A program made the position numbers and the translations under genes. Of a DNA stretch of 64,000 nucleotides, positions 29,215-40,258 are shown piece after piece. Source of the stretch: Cycas panzhihuaensis (taxonomy: Eukaryota > Cycadophyta). The stretch covers positions 122,643,741 through 122,707,740 of the forward strand of contig CM041465.1 in assembly GCA_023213395.1 (NCBI GenBank). Direction: 5' to 3'. The notes under the pieces were generated by a model, which saw only the letters and a list, made by a program, of their open reading frames with translations, did not search any database and was not told where the DNA came from. How positions within the stretch are numbered: the first letter of the stretch is position 1; each line of letters opens with the position of its first letter.

Positions 29215-30560
29215 TGAATGTATATAGCATTAAATCGAATGCCAAGGTTGTTTCTAAAATGCTCAAACTTCTCTTTGCCAAGTGGTTTGGTGAAGATGTC
29301 GGCTAATTGTTGATCAATTGGCTTGTAGACGAGGTCGACTTCACCTTGTTGCACATACTCTTTGATGGAGGGACCTCAATATGCTTGGTTCATGCATGAA
29401 ATACCAAATTCTTGGCTATCTTGATAACACTTTGATTATCACAATACAATGGTGTTGAAAGTGTTTGCCCAAGCCCAAGCTCTCCAAGAATCCGCTTGAA
29501 CCAAATAGCCTCAGAAGCTGTTCTGACAACAATATTGTATTCTGCTTCAGTGGAGAAAAGCGTAACATTTGGTTGCCTTTTGCAACTCCATGAAGCAATA
29601 GCAGACCCAAGGTTGAAGCAATAACCTGAGGTAGATTTTCGGCTATCTTGGCATCCATCCTAATCTGAATCTAAGAACCCTTCCATTGTGAATTTCTCGT
29701 TATGTGTGTATTGGAGGCCGTACTATAAAGTACCTTTAAGGTATCTGAGGATGCATTTTGCAGCATTCTAGTGTTGTTGATTAGGATTTATCATAAATCT
29801 GGAATAGATTCCAACCACATATGATATGTCAAGCCTAGTATTAGTCAAGTAAATGAGACTACCCACTAGTTGTCTAAAAAGGGTGGAATCAACAGGTTTT
29901 CCTTCTTCATTCATCAAGAATTTGGTACCCCTCTCCATAGGGGTTGGTGATGATTTGTAATCTTCCATTCTGAATCGCTACAAAATGTCCTAAGTGTACT
30001 TGGCTTGGGAGATGAAAATGTGACCTGGTTGTTGCCACACTTCCATGCTAAGAAAATAATGAAGAAGTTTGAGGTCTGTCATCTCAAAACTTCTCTTTAG
30101 ATCCCTTTGGAGACGTCTTATCAAGTCTGCATCATTGCCTGTGATGATCAAATCATCAACATAAAGTACAAGAAGTGTAATGTGCTAGTTTTGAGCCTCG
30201 ATGTATAGGTTTGAATTAGATGTGGATCGATAGAAATTGTGCTTAAGAAAATAATCATCGATCTTCAAATACCAAGCATGTGGTGCCTGTTTTAGACCAT
30301 ACAAGGCCTTTTTAAGGCAACAAACAAGATGCTCATTGCCGATTGAAATGTATCTAGGAGGTTGTTCCAAATATACCTCCTCAGTCAAATCGTTGTTAAG
30401 AAAAGTGCTTTTGACACCCATTTGGTACAATGGTCACTTGCATTGAGCAGCTAAGGCCATAGCAATTTTGATGGTGTTCATATTCACAACAGGTGCAAAA
30501 GTCTCATTGTAGTCGATGCCTTCCTGTTATTTAAACATTTTGCAACTAGACGATCCTTAT
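29215..30560 (-). pseudogene. Copia-C RNase H and reverse transcriptase
   Basis: Reverse strand, right to left: RT start text with a WKCKWIYKIKYKSDG-like segment (about 30540-30610), MGVKSTFLNNDLTEEVYLEQ (about 30365-30425), CCLKKALYGLKQAPHAWYLK, then LVLYVDDLI with intact YVDD (about 30145-30170), a MTDLKLLHYFLSMEVW-like segment (about 30035-30085), MEDYKSSPTPMERGTKFL (about 29915-29968), QLVGSLIYLTNTRLDISYVV, then RNase H: a QPNVTLFSTEAEY-like segment (about 29530-29575), a YCDNQSVIKIAKN-like segment and DIFTKPLGKEKFEHFRNN near 29265-29310. Several stops and frame changes. Confidence 0.87.
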
Positions 30561-31290
30561 GTCTCTTAATAGTGCCATCAGACTTATACTTAATCTTGTA
30601 GATCCACTTACAACTAATGGCCTATTTGCCAAGTGACAATTCAACCAAGTCCCATGTATCATTTTGATAAATAGAGTGGATCTCATCATCCATGGCAACC
30701 TGCCACTTTTCATCCGTACTTGTCTCCTCAAAAGTGGAAAGCTTAGGAGTACTAAGCACTTCAACCATAAATGCATAGTTTATAGTGGCTGGTGGCCGCA
30801 TTTTGGATGGATGCTTGCCTTCAACAATCTGCGAACCTGCAATAGTCTACAAATACCATCTTGGTAGCTTCTTCGTCAATGTTACTTCATGGTCCTGTGA
30901 AGGTGTTGAGTGTTGAATCTCTGAAGAATTTGCAGGACTTAATTAAGGAACTAAGGAAGATAAGGAGGAAGAAGAAGCAGTAAGTGTTGATGAAGGACAA
31001 GGTGTTGAAAAAGTTGAGGGGACAAATTCCTCAACAATTGCTTTGCCTTTGTCAAGGCAGAGTGGAAGGGGACTTAATTCTATCTCTCAATTGTCTTTTT
31101 CAAAGATGACGTCTCTTGAAGTGTGCATTTTTTACTAATTGGATCATATAATCGATATGCTTTTTTGCCAAGAGCATATCCTACAAAGATGCATTTGAGA
31201 CTTTTGTCATCAATTTTTTGTCTTTGCTCTAGGGGAACATTCATGTAGGCCGTGCATCCAAAAGTACGTAAATGACTGACCGTCAGTTTC
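30561..31290 (-). pseudogene. Copia-C integrase C-terminus, linker and RT N-terminus
   Basis: Reverse strand. LIDDKSLKCIFVGYALGKKA-like text (about 31150-31230) and YRLYDPI mark the end of integrase. A Ser/Thr/Pro-rich linker (about 30900-31080) follows, then the RT start with a FEETSTDEKWQVAMDDEIHS-like segment (about 30670-30740) and DTWDLVELSLGK. Frame changes throughout. Confidence 0.75.
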
Positions 31291-31771
31291 TAACCAGTCC
31301 AAGCCTCCTCTGGTGTCATCCTCGAAAATGCTGAAGTAAAGCTACGGTTTGACAAATAAGCATTAGTGAGAAATGCTCCTGTCCAATATGCCAGAGAGAG
31401 ACCTTGAGCATGCATCATAGCTTTTGCTTTACTCACCAAGGTTTTATTCATGCGTTCTGCCACACCATTTTCCTGTTGTATATAAGGGGCAAAAAATTGG
31501 CATTTATGCCATTCTGAACACAAAACTTATTGAAGTCCTTGGACGTATACTCACCACCATTATTGGATTTAAGTATTTTGATTTGCATGCTTGTTTCATT
31601 CTCAACAACAAGTTTAAATTCCTTAAACTTGTTCAGTGCTTCTGACTTGTGCTTAAGAAAATAAAACCACACCTTATGTAAGTAATAATCAATAAATGTC
31701 ATGAAAAAAGAAGATCCTCCATGAGATTGAGTGGTCATGGGACCACAAATGTCAGAATGAATCAACTGCAA
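31290..31771 (-). pseudogene. Copia-C integrase core
   Basis: Reverse strand. LIHSDICGPMTTQSHGGSSF (about 31705-31765) with the first catalytic Asp, TFIDYYLHKVWFYFLKHKSE, KLVVENETSMQIKILKSNNG (second Asp changed to Asn), GEYTSKDFNKFC, then in a shifted frame NGVAERMNKTLVSKAKAM (about 31410-31465) with the third acidic residue (Glu) and LSLAYWTGAFLTNAYLSNRS. One frameshift near 31480. Confidence 0.87.
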
Positions 31772-31801
31772 TAATTGTTGAGCTCTCCAAGCCTTACCTT
31801 T

Positions 31802-32355
31802 CTAAAAAGGTTCACAATGTTGTTTCCCCATAAGGCATGATTCACAAAGGCAATTACCCCTTGAAATTTTGGGTAAGCCATAAACTATATTCTGCCTGAA
31901 CATCTGTCTTATGATGTCCAAATTTAGATGTCCAAGTCGTTCATGCCAAAGCTGAATCTTATTTACAGAATGGGAGACAAAGGCATGAGATGATCCAGAT
32001 ATTGCATCTAATTTATAAAGGCCACGATCTTCATGACCTATTGCAACTATCTGGTCTTCTTTGTTCCTGATTATACATTTCCTATCTTTAAACAGTACAC
32101 TCATCTGTTTTTTATCCAGCTGACTAACAAAGAGTAAATTCTTAGGCATTCCAGGAACTAAGAATACATTGCCACTAGGAAATGTAGAATGTTGATCATG
32201 AGGTGCAATTTGACCTACACCTGATATCTCAACAGTGGCATTATCCCCAAATGTTATTGTTTCTCCCTTGCATTCTTGAAAATTTGATAATAATTCAGCA
32301 TCACTTGTCATATGACGTGATGCACCAGAGTCTATGATCCATGTGTTGTCATTGT
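31802..32355 (-). pseudogene. Copia-C protease and GAG-pre-integrase region
   Basis: Reverse strand, one long open stretch (169 codons from 32311) plus upstream text. The protease active site WIIDSGASRHMTSD (about 32300-32342) is intact. Then GNVFLVPGMPKNLLFVSQLD, IVAIGHEDRGLYKLDAISGS, LWHERLGHLNLDIIRQMF (about 31905-31960) and CLCESCLMGKQHCEPF, the Cys/His ending before integrase. The best preserved copia segment in the window. Confidence 0.9.
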
Positions 32356-32399
32356 GACTACTAGTGTATGCATGAAAAAATGTGTCACTTTGATCATAT

Positions 32400-33339
32400 T
32401 GGGTTGTGTGTCCTTGAAAGCCACCACGAGTTGTCCTTTGATTTCTAGGACAGCCACCTTGGAATGCACCTCCAGTTAGTCCTTGAAGCTGTTGCTGAAG
32501 CTAGTGTTGATTCTGTTGTTGGCGTTGATTCTGCTGACGTTGTGGTTGTTGTTGCAAATCACTTTGGCGTTTCTGCATTCTAGCTAAATGTGGCCTGCTT
32601 TACCACAGTAATGACAGATGACAGTCTTAGACTTCACATTAAGACTACCAAATTTCCTCAAAAAGTTTTGCTTGGGTTAAAATGGTTGTTTTGCTTTGAA
32701 CTTGGTAGTAAAAGCACCTGATGTGCTTGCCTCATCTTGCCGCCAGTAGACTTCTTCTTCCTACAGCAGTAGTCGTTCTAACTCATTGAAAGTTAGAATA
32801 GATAATTTGCCATTTCGAGAAATATCTGAGATAAAGCCATTGTACTCTTTAGGAAGAGCATGAATTGTTGTTGTAACTAGATGTTCATTTGAGATTGGTT
32901 TTCCAAGAGTTCATAGCTTTAATTGATGACAAATAACTGCCATTGGTGCAACATATTTAAAATTAAACAGCTTAGCTTTAAACATTACAATTTGTGCATC
33001 ATCTCCATGTTCATAGAAAGAAACAATTATATCCCAAGCATCTTTAGATGTCACTGCAAATTCAATGTTTTGATCGACACTATCACTGATAGACAGATGA
33101 ATGAAAACAAATGCAACTTCATCTTTTGCTTTAAATGTAGCTAATGCAACAAGATCAATAGGTATCAAATTTTGTGGATTTGTTGGATCTCGAGTTGGTT
33201 CGGTCTTGGCAATTTTGCTAGAAACATAACCCCACAACTCATTCATTATCAGCAAATTTTTAGCTTGCTTCTTCCATGTGAAATAGTTTTCAACACTTGT
33301 TAACTTGATGGCATTGGCATTAAGCATCTGAGTTGCCAT
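32400..33339 (-). pseudogene. Copia-C gag
   Basis: Reverse strand from MATQMLNANAIKLTSVENYF (ATG at about 33339). An upstream in-frame ATG at 33399 lies in leader sequence and I do not favour it. Hallmark WKKQAKNLLIMNELWGYVSS (about 33215-33275), KDEVAFVFIHLSISDSVDQN, SKDAWDIIVSFYEHGDD. After a frameshift near 32911, EYNGFISDISRNGKLS-like text and a zinc knuckle CHYCGKAGHI (about 32583-32615) with a stop before its last Cys, then a Gln-rich run (about 32500-32570). Confidence 0.87.
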
Positions 33340-33669
33340 GATGATTAATGTAATTGATGAAACTTGGAGACTGTTGAGTTCATGCCACTTAAGTTCCACT
33401 CAATATCCAATATTAATCAGTACAGGACTGAAAAATGTGAACGGAATGAAGGGTTTCATTCGCAAGTTGTCCAACTTGGTAACAGGATTAGTGTTGGCCA
33501 AGTTATCAGTACTTTGAGGCAGAGTAAAATACTTTTTTCGAGTCTCCCCACTTAATATTTTAAATGACTAATTAAGTGGGTTAAATTTATGCTGAAATAA
33601 TGTGCTTGTAGGCCCTTTCACGCTGCTGCAAACTTCATCAAAAAGCTTCAAAAATGCAAAATAGTTGCT
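33340..33669 (-). other. Copia-C leader, gag-proximal part
   Basis: Non-coding. Shares TTTTCGAGTCTCCCCACTTA (33535-33553) with the Copia-B leader and a GACTGTTGAGTTCATGCCACTTAAGTTCC-like stretch near 33370. Interrupted by element H at 33675; the remaining leader is 37614-37951. Confidence 0.6.
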
Positions 33670-33674
33670 TTCAA

Positions 33675-34193
33675 TGTAGCGTTCCCAAAATAATGAAGAA
33701 GTCGATTTGTAGCGTTCCCAAAATAATGAAGAAGTCAGTTTTACTTAATATGGTGAAGTCGGTTTTTAGAAAAGAATTAAAAGAAGAATTTTTTATTTTA
33801 TTTTATTTTGAAGTCAGTTTTTGGAGGGAAAAGTAAGAAGTTGGGTTTGAAGGCTATAAATATTGAGCCTCCCTCATTTTGAAGATCATCTTGGAGAATT
33901 CCGATTATGAAAAGATAATGGCCTCGTGCCATTAGGGCCTCGTGCCTACCGGAGGATTGTGCCTGCCTTGAAGAGGGTTGTGGTTGGACACTTTGTATCA
34001 GATGACATTGTTCTGATTATTTGTTATAATATTCAACACCTGCTATCAATGTATGCATGATATGTATATCTATTGGATTTTGTGTTTAAGAGAGTTATTG
34101 CTATAATAATATTCATCTGTTGGTAAATATATGAAATCTATTATATGCTGTGAAGATTACTTCTGTCTATTATTTCCTGTTTGGCTCACTGCA
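33675..34193 (+). repeat. Element H 5' LTR with internal 33-bp duplication
   Basis: 519 bp. The first 33 bases, TGTAGCGTTCCCAAAATAAT and following, are repeated at 33708, absent from the 486-bp right LTR. Contains GGCTATAAATA (about 33851, a TATA box). Confidence 0.87.
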
Positions 34194-35693
34194 ACTAGTA
34201 TTAGAGTTGCATAAATATGGGGTTTGAAGCAAAAAATCAGAGGCTTGTATTAAAGGGCTGAGTTGAAATTGTGTCAAAAGAAATAGAAAATCAGAGTTGT
34301 ATACACAAAGAATCTGGGTTTGAAACAGATCAGAGCATGGTGAAAAAGAAATCTAGAAATCTGAATCAATAAAAATCTTCAAGGGTGGAAGGGTTTATCG
34401 ACCATGTGGAAGAGTTGCCTAGTCTCTGCCTACCGACCATTGTGAAGGGATTATTACCCTGACAGTTTGATCTGTATATACCCTTGCGTGGAGTCTATAT
34501 TCCATCAAATTGAAGCTACTGATGGCATGAAATAAAACTGTGTGAAGCCTGAATCTTGTGAAGATTGCACCAATTCTTTGTGTATTGGTCGTGGAGATTG
34601 CTGCTAGATTTTCCTTCGTCAACTCTGCTTACACTTTGAGAAATCCATGACCTTGCTGCCATTACAGAGTATAACTAGAGCTTGCAGGAGCTGTCTTTTT
34701 GCACCACCATTAAGTATCTCGAATAGTTGTTCAGAGATCTGGGCGAGAGTGAACACATCCGTTAGAAAAGGCGAGAGCGAGCAGTCCTACAAAACATAGA
34801 GCGAGGAAACATGGTGTGAGGGGGACATAGTTGTGAGAGACCGCAGCTAAATTGATAAGGTATGCCATGGTGGTTTCAAAGCATGATCAGGATCCATGGA
34901 GAACACAAGGCGACAAAGCAAGATACCTGGAAACTTTGGCAGACGGAAGTACAGAGCAGGCAGAACAAAAGTGCAGGCACGGAGTGAAACACTTGGAGAA
35001 CTCAGGTAGATAGAAGTGTGGAGTCAAAAGAACAGAAATGCAGAACGAAACCGAGGTGGTAGTGAATGGATCCACAGGCCGGTAGGAGGAACGACAGACT
35101 GAGTGTGATAAGCAGAGGGACAAGCCCTAGCTCGTGTCAAGTCCTAATAAGTTATCAAAAACAAGAGTGAGTGGTTATCCCACATTTGTCACATCAAGGA
35201 AGGGCAATGCAAACCACGTAGGCAACCAACAACCCACGGAGACAGGCAACAGTGCACGTAGGTAGCCAGCAAAGGCAATTTTTCTTTTTCAATGGGATGC
35301 GAACTCACAATCGCCTGCAGAATGCATGCGCAAATCGTAGAGAGAGAACATGCATGTGGACGGATGATACCACCAATTTTTTATAAAATGCTTGGTTGGA
35401 GTCTGCCCTAGTCGGTTAGTACATAGTCATATGTATATTTCATATGACTCAGGGTTAAGCTCAAAAGGGGCTTAAGAATTTTTTTTTTTTTTTTTTTAAG
35501 TTATTTGTAAAAGAGAGGTACTTGGACATTTTTGTCCATAACTCCAATTATAAGTGTCAAATTGCAATGCTATCTAAACCATTAGATTCCTAGTTCAGAG
35601 ACATTCAATACGAGTAGTCATACGTAATAGTTTTGATAAACAGAGAATATAGATTTTTAATTGTTGAAGTGAAGCTTCCTTTGAGTAAGAAAA
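34194..35693 (+). other. Element H leader (non-coding)
   Basis: Begins with the degraded PBS-like TAGTATTAGAG (34198-34208). About 1.5 kb without recognisable proteins on either strand; a 20-base T-run at about 35480. Consistent with the 5' untranslated leader of a non-autonomous LTR element. Confidence 0.5.
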
Positions 35694-36724
35694 ATGGAGA
35701 CAAATTTTTTTGATTTGGGAGATTATGAAGACATGAAAAATGAATAGAAGACTTCGAGTTTACATCCGATACAGAAATGGAAGAATATGGGCCATTGTTA
35801 GAAATGATATTGAATAGAAGAGCTTATGAGTGGTTCATTGATTGGGCTACAGAACCTTTTCTATGGTACCAGTTTTCAAAGGCAGCTAGCACAGCTTTTA
35901 AGAAACATAAGCAGGGTGAGATTCAAGCAGATGAGGAAGAGGAAGAAGAAGGCATTGTTAATGAGGAGATCCTAGAGGTTTTGCAAGAGCTAGAATGAGA
36001 TCTAGCACAGAGAAAACAATATGATGACATAGAAGACTTGAAGCATGCACAAGCAACAAAAGAGTCTCATTTCAATATCAAAGAGAAAAACCAAAGTGAA
36101 GTTACACAAGAGCAGCACGAAGACGATGAGGAACAAACAGATTTTTTTCAACAAATTGCATGCAAGGTACCCACTGATCCTGTATTGCACACGCACATTT
36201 TGTTCGGTAGTTTTGTATGTCCTATCTCTTTCCTTAGTTCAATAGCAATACAAAAGCCCTTTTCTCCTCAATCCATAGTTAGCCATGCTCTTAAATCCCC
36301 TAATTTTAGTTTTTTCGTAGGTCAAATTCTAATTTCACTCTGTAACCCTAGCTCATCTATGTACTCAACTACTCCTTCACCTCCTATAGACCTGTCTCAA
36401 CGGGATACGTTACAACTTCAATCTGTTTGTCAGGTCTTATCTCTTAGTATTACCTCTTATATAACCCCATTTGACATTTCCCAAACCTCCTCAATTCCAT
36501 ATTATCAATATTGTCCTTTTCTGCTAAATCTTTTCGTTTGGAGTACCAATCCTAAAACCCTATTAAAGTTTTTTTCCATAAAGAACCTCTATCACAAATT
36601 CCCCATCCATCTTTCTCTCCCAAAAAGTGTTGTGGTCCAACAAAACCTGTACAAACTTTCATCTCCATCCAAGACATATTCCAAATTTTATCCTTTCTCT
36701 CTATACCTTCAAAGCTATGCTTGA
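35694..36724 (+). pseudogene. Element H acidic protein of unknown function
   Basis: A short start (METNFFDLGDYEDMKNE, stop) precedes a second frame open from about 35758 to 36724 with one in-frame stop (35996-35998). N-terminal part: LLEMILNRRAYEWFIDWATE, then strongly acidic (ADEEEEEEGIVNEEILEVLQ) and Gln/Glu/Lys-rich to about 36150. The second half is Ser/Pro/Leu/Phe-rich and looks low-complexity or out of frame. No zinc knuckle or catalytic motif. Not similar by eye to the acidic protein of element F. Function unknown. Confidence 0.5.
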
Positions 36725-37107
36725 TCTCAATTCACAATTCCTCCTTTTCTTTTTCTCACAATAGGCAATCATCAATCCATGACTCTCACGATCAATTCTT
36801 TTCCCAAAGCCTTCACGTCTTTTTCCAAAATCCATCCCATTTGGAAACAAAAGGTGCAAATGCAAGGCAAGACCAGGACAAGTCATTTGAGATACCTCAC
36901 AGGTCCCAGGATCCTACCGATTTTAGAACAAGACATTGCATGTACTTGGTCCCAAGAACAAACATCGACAAATTCAAGATGCTTGCTAGTACAGCCCCAC
37001 AGAAGACACAAGATCAAGCCAAATCTTCATGACCTACAGGATCTAGTAGGTGGTGGTTGAATCAAGCTACAAGCAATTTTTGATACTTCGAGGACGAAGT
37101 ATCATTT

Positions 37108-37122
37108 TGAAGGGAGGGGAAT
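37108..37122 (+). other. Polypurine tract, element H
   Basis: TTGAAGGGAGGGGAA immediately before the 3' LTR at 37123. Together with the PBS this fixes the element on the plus strand. Confidence 0.8.
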
Positions 37123-37608
37123 TGTAGCGTTCCCAAAATAATGAAGAAGTTGATTTTACTTAATATGGTGAAGTCAATTTTTAGAAAAGAATTAAAAGAA
37201 GAATTATTTATTATATTTTATTTTGAAGTCAATTTTTGGAGGAAGAGTAAGAAGTTGGGTTTGAAGGCTATAAATATAGAGCCTCTATCATTTTGAAGAT
37301 CATCTTGGAGAATTTCGGTTATGAAAGGATAATGGCCTCGTACCATTAGGGCCTTGTGCCTATCGGAGGATTGCGCCCACCTCGAAAAGGGTTGTGGTTA
37401 GACACTTTGTATCAGGTGACATTGTTCTGATTATTTATTATAATATTCAACTCATGTTATCAATGTATGCATGATATGTATATCTATTGGATTATGTGTT
37501 TATGAGAGTTATTGTTGTAATAATATTTTGTCTGTTGGTAAATATATGAGATCTATTGTATGTTGCGAAGATTACTTATGTTTGTTGTTTCCTAATTGGC
37601 TCACTACA
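37123..37608 (+). repeat. Element H 3' LTR
   Basis: 486 bp, TGTAGCGTTCCC to GGCTCACTACA, with GGCTATAAATA TATA box near 37267. Followed by TSD CTCAA. Confidence 0.88.
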
Positions 37609-37613
37609 CTCAA

Positions 37614-37951
37614 CCATAGATGCAAAGATTGCAACACAACTTTGATCTTGTGAACAATTATTGAATATTGGCTCTCAATCACCTGTAAATCTTAATGCCA
37701 AAAAATCCATTTTTTCACTCACTTGTTAACCTCCAAAAACTTACAAGTATGCAAAACGTTGCATAAAATTTCTTTAAAAAATTTGCAAACTTGAGTACTA
37801 GAAGTCCTTCAATAACAAATTCAACAATTCAATACTTAATAAAAACCTTCAAGAAATTGATTCTTACTCTAGTTGGATTGCCTTCGTATGGCGAAGGTCG
37901 TCACCAAGCTTGAAGAACAATGATGCCTTGAATCCACTCCTCAAAAGTCGT
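37614..37951 (-). other. Copia-C leader, PBS-proximal part
   Basis: Non-coding AT-rich DNA between element H and the PBS. CCTTCGTATGGCGAAGG at 37886-37902 is a short inverted repeat; a related CCTTCATATGGCAAAGG occurs at 19409 in the Copia-B leader at the equivalent distance from its PBS, so it is a conserved leader feature of this lineage. Confidence 0.6.
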
Positions 37952-37963
37952 GCTATGATACCA
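37952..37963 (-). other. Primer-binding site (tRNA-iMet), Copia-C
   Basis: GCTATGATACCA, one mismatch from the perfect complement GCTCTGATACCA, three bases from the 5' LTR. Confidence 0.82.
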
Positions 37964-37966
37964 AAT

Positions 37967-38507
37967 TGAAAGCAAGAGAAATGAAGAAGATGCCACTAGA
38001 TCTATTGAGAAACGGGATAGCACACATAAACCACGAAGGACAAAACTTGATTATAGAAGCAAGGACTACATAAAATGAAGATACTAGAGAGGAGATTCAA
38101 CTACAACTCAACCTATTACACAATCAAAGTAGGGAGGAGAATTGATCTCAAACTCCACCTACAAGAAAACCTATAGCAGCATAATACTGACTCCAAGAAT
38201 ACTACAATACAAAACAAGGAAAGTAGGACTCCTTATCAAGGAGATTCAATGATCAGGATTTAGACACGTCATTGATCAAGAATACAAAAAAAGTCTGAAT
38301 AAAACTCTACCTTCGACAAGGATAAGGATGGTGACAAGTGTAGCCCTCCAAAGTTGACTTTCCACTAAGCATATGTGGAAAAGCCAGAAAAGACAAAAGG
38401 CAATTTTAAAATCAAACAAAAGATCACTTGAGCATAAAGCCTAAAGTGACAAAAATACAAATGTACAAGGTCCAAGACTTAATGCTTAGGACATGAATGT
38501 TTTAACA
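37967..38507 (-). repeat. Copia-C 5' LTR
   Basis: 541 bp, uninterrupted copy: TGAAAGCAAG to GTTTTAACA on the plus strand. It spans both pieces of the 3' LTR and thereby proves that element G inserted between them. TSD AGTCC follows. Confidence 0.9.
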
Positions 38508-38512
38508 AGTCC

Positions 38513-40258
38513 TACAATACAACATACTTTGACTACTCAAGATCTTGAAGTTAGGGTAGCAAACACTAAGAAGTTACAAAAATGGCATCATAAAACAGTT
38601 GCTAAGGTGCAACCTCTTGACTATAATGGCAAAAGACAATCCAAGATGAAACCACAAACCCAAGTGAACTATGCACTTATGGCACAAGTACTTAATTTAA
38701 ATGAACCTTCCACTTTTAAGGAGGCAAGACAAGAAGAAAATTGGAATCAAGCCATGGATTGTGAAATCTAGTCCACTGAAAAGAGTAACACTTGGGACTT
38801 AGTTGATTTGACTAAAGGCAAAGAAGCCATTGGATACACATGGGTCTATAAAACCTAAGTACAATGTTGATGGGACTATACAAAGACATAAAGTAAGATT
38901 GGTTGTTGTAGGATTTAAATAAAAAGAAGGCATAGACGTTGAGGAAACCATTGCATCAGTATGCAACACGATACCCATCATAATAGTTACGGCCTTAGTG
39001 GCACAATGCAAATGGTTAATATATTAATTTAATGTCAAGAGTGCATTTTGCAATGGAGACCTAACAGAGAAGGTCTATTTGGAGCAACTACGGGGGTATT
39101 TAGAAAGAGGAAAGGAACATTACGTGTATTCCCTTAAAAAGTCATTGTATAACATAAAGTAGGTTCCTAGAGTTTGGTATTAGAAGATTGATGAATATTT
39201 TTTGAGACATGGATTTCAGAGATCCTCTTCATATCCAAACTTGTGCACCATGGTTCAAAATCAATATGGGATCTCTATAACTTTATATGTGGATGATTTA
39301 ATCATTTCAAGGGATGACATCAAGATGATTAAGAACCTACAAGGGGACTTGAAGGCTAATTTTGAGATGTCAGATCTTGGATTGATGCATTATTGCCTAG
39401 GTATTGAAGTTTGGTAGAAGCTAGGAAACATCTTCATTTCACAAGCCAAGCATGCCCCGGAAGTTGTCAAAAGATTTAGAATGGAAAAGTGCAAACCTTC
39501 ACATAGCCCTATGGAAATTTGCACAAAACTAACAATTGATGAAGACGAGGAATTTATCAATTCCATTTTATATAGGCAACTAGTTGGTAGTCTCATCTAT
39601 CTGACTACAACTAGACCATATATGACATATATAGTAGGGATCTATTCTATATTTATGTCTCAACCTAAATAGAGTCACTTGAATGCTAAAATTTGGGTAC
39701 TTAGGTATCTAAAAGGAACTTTGCAATATGGACTATAACACATGAAAAATGAAAACTTCAATTTGGAAGGGTTCTTTGACTTTGTTTAGGTAGGTTACCA
39801 AGACAATTGTAGGTTGACTTTAGCATGTTGCTTCAGCCTTGGGTAAACCATAGCTTCACGGAGCAACAAGAAGCAACCCAATGTTGCTCTTTCTTCCACA
39901 GAGGTTGAGTACAAAGCTACAGTTGGAGCAACTAGTGAAGCTCTTTGGCTTCAAAGGATTCTTGGAGAGTGAAAGCTTGAACAAACAAAGCCCACTACAA
40001 TATACTGTGGCAATCAAGGAGTTCTAAAAATCGCTAAGAATCTAGGTTTTCGTACACAAACCAAACACATAGAAGTACATTACCACTTCATCAAAGATCA
40101 TGTATAGAGTGGTGAGACTAACCTTGTCTACAAGCCAACTGAAGAGCACATTGTTGATATCTTTACCAAACCACTTGGTAGAGACAAGTTTGAGAAGTTC
40201 AGAAATGGCATGGGATTCAAAATAAATAAAGTAAATACTAAGCTAGTGTGTAAGACTT
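38513..40258 (+). pseudogene. Copia-A reverse transcriptase and RNase H
   Basis: Resumes the Copia-A reading. RT start NLNEPSTFKEARQEENWNQA (about 38690-38755), TWDLVDLTKGKEAIGYTWVY (about 38790-38850), then damaged frames; YGISITLYVDDLIIS with intact YVDD (about 39265-39310), MSDLGLMHYCLGIEVW (about 39370-39415), SHSPMEICTKLTIDEDEEFI (about 39500-39555), RQLVGSLIYLTTTRPYMTYI; RNase H with QPNVALSSTEVEYKATVGA (about 39877-39935), TIYCGNQGVLKIAKN and VDIFTKPLGRDKFEKFRNGM (about 40153-40212). Many stops. Confidence 0.85.

Larger units (their letters stand above)
33675..37608 (+). mobile_element. Element H: non-autonomous gypsy-like LTR retrotransposon
   Basis: LTRs 33675-34193 and 37123-37608 with TGTAGCGTTCCC...GGCTCACTRCA ends. 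TSDs TTCAA (33670-33674) and CTCAA (37609-37613), 4 of 5, in the leader of Copia-C. A degraded PBS (ACTAGTATTAGAG) follows the left LTR and a good PPT (AAGGGAGGGGAA) precedes the right one. The 2.9-kb interior has no protease, RT or integrase, only an acidic protein ORF with one stop. A dyad ACTTCGAGGACGAAGT lies 25 bp before the 3' LTR. Proteins must have come from another element. Confidence 0.85.
21095..38507 (-). mobile_element. Copia-C, LTR retrotransposon with nested insertions
   Basis: Minus-strand copia element. The 5' LTR is 37967-38507, the PBS 37952-37963, and the 3' LTR is split into 21095-21316 and 28904-29207 by gypsy element G. A run of seven C at 29208-29214 is the PPT complement. 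TSD AATCC (21090-21094) and AGTCC (38508-38512), 4 of 5. The host is the integrase-RT linker of Copia-A. A second insertion, H, lies in the leader. About 5.9 kb without insertions. Closely related to Copia-B in gag, integrase and leader. Confidence 0.88.

Noticed and set aside
36721-37060. Additional plus-strand ORFs (103 and 93 codons) at the end of element H
   Set aside because: They overlap each other in different frames with no domain; possibly remnants of a pol end, but no integrase or chromodomain motif could be read.
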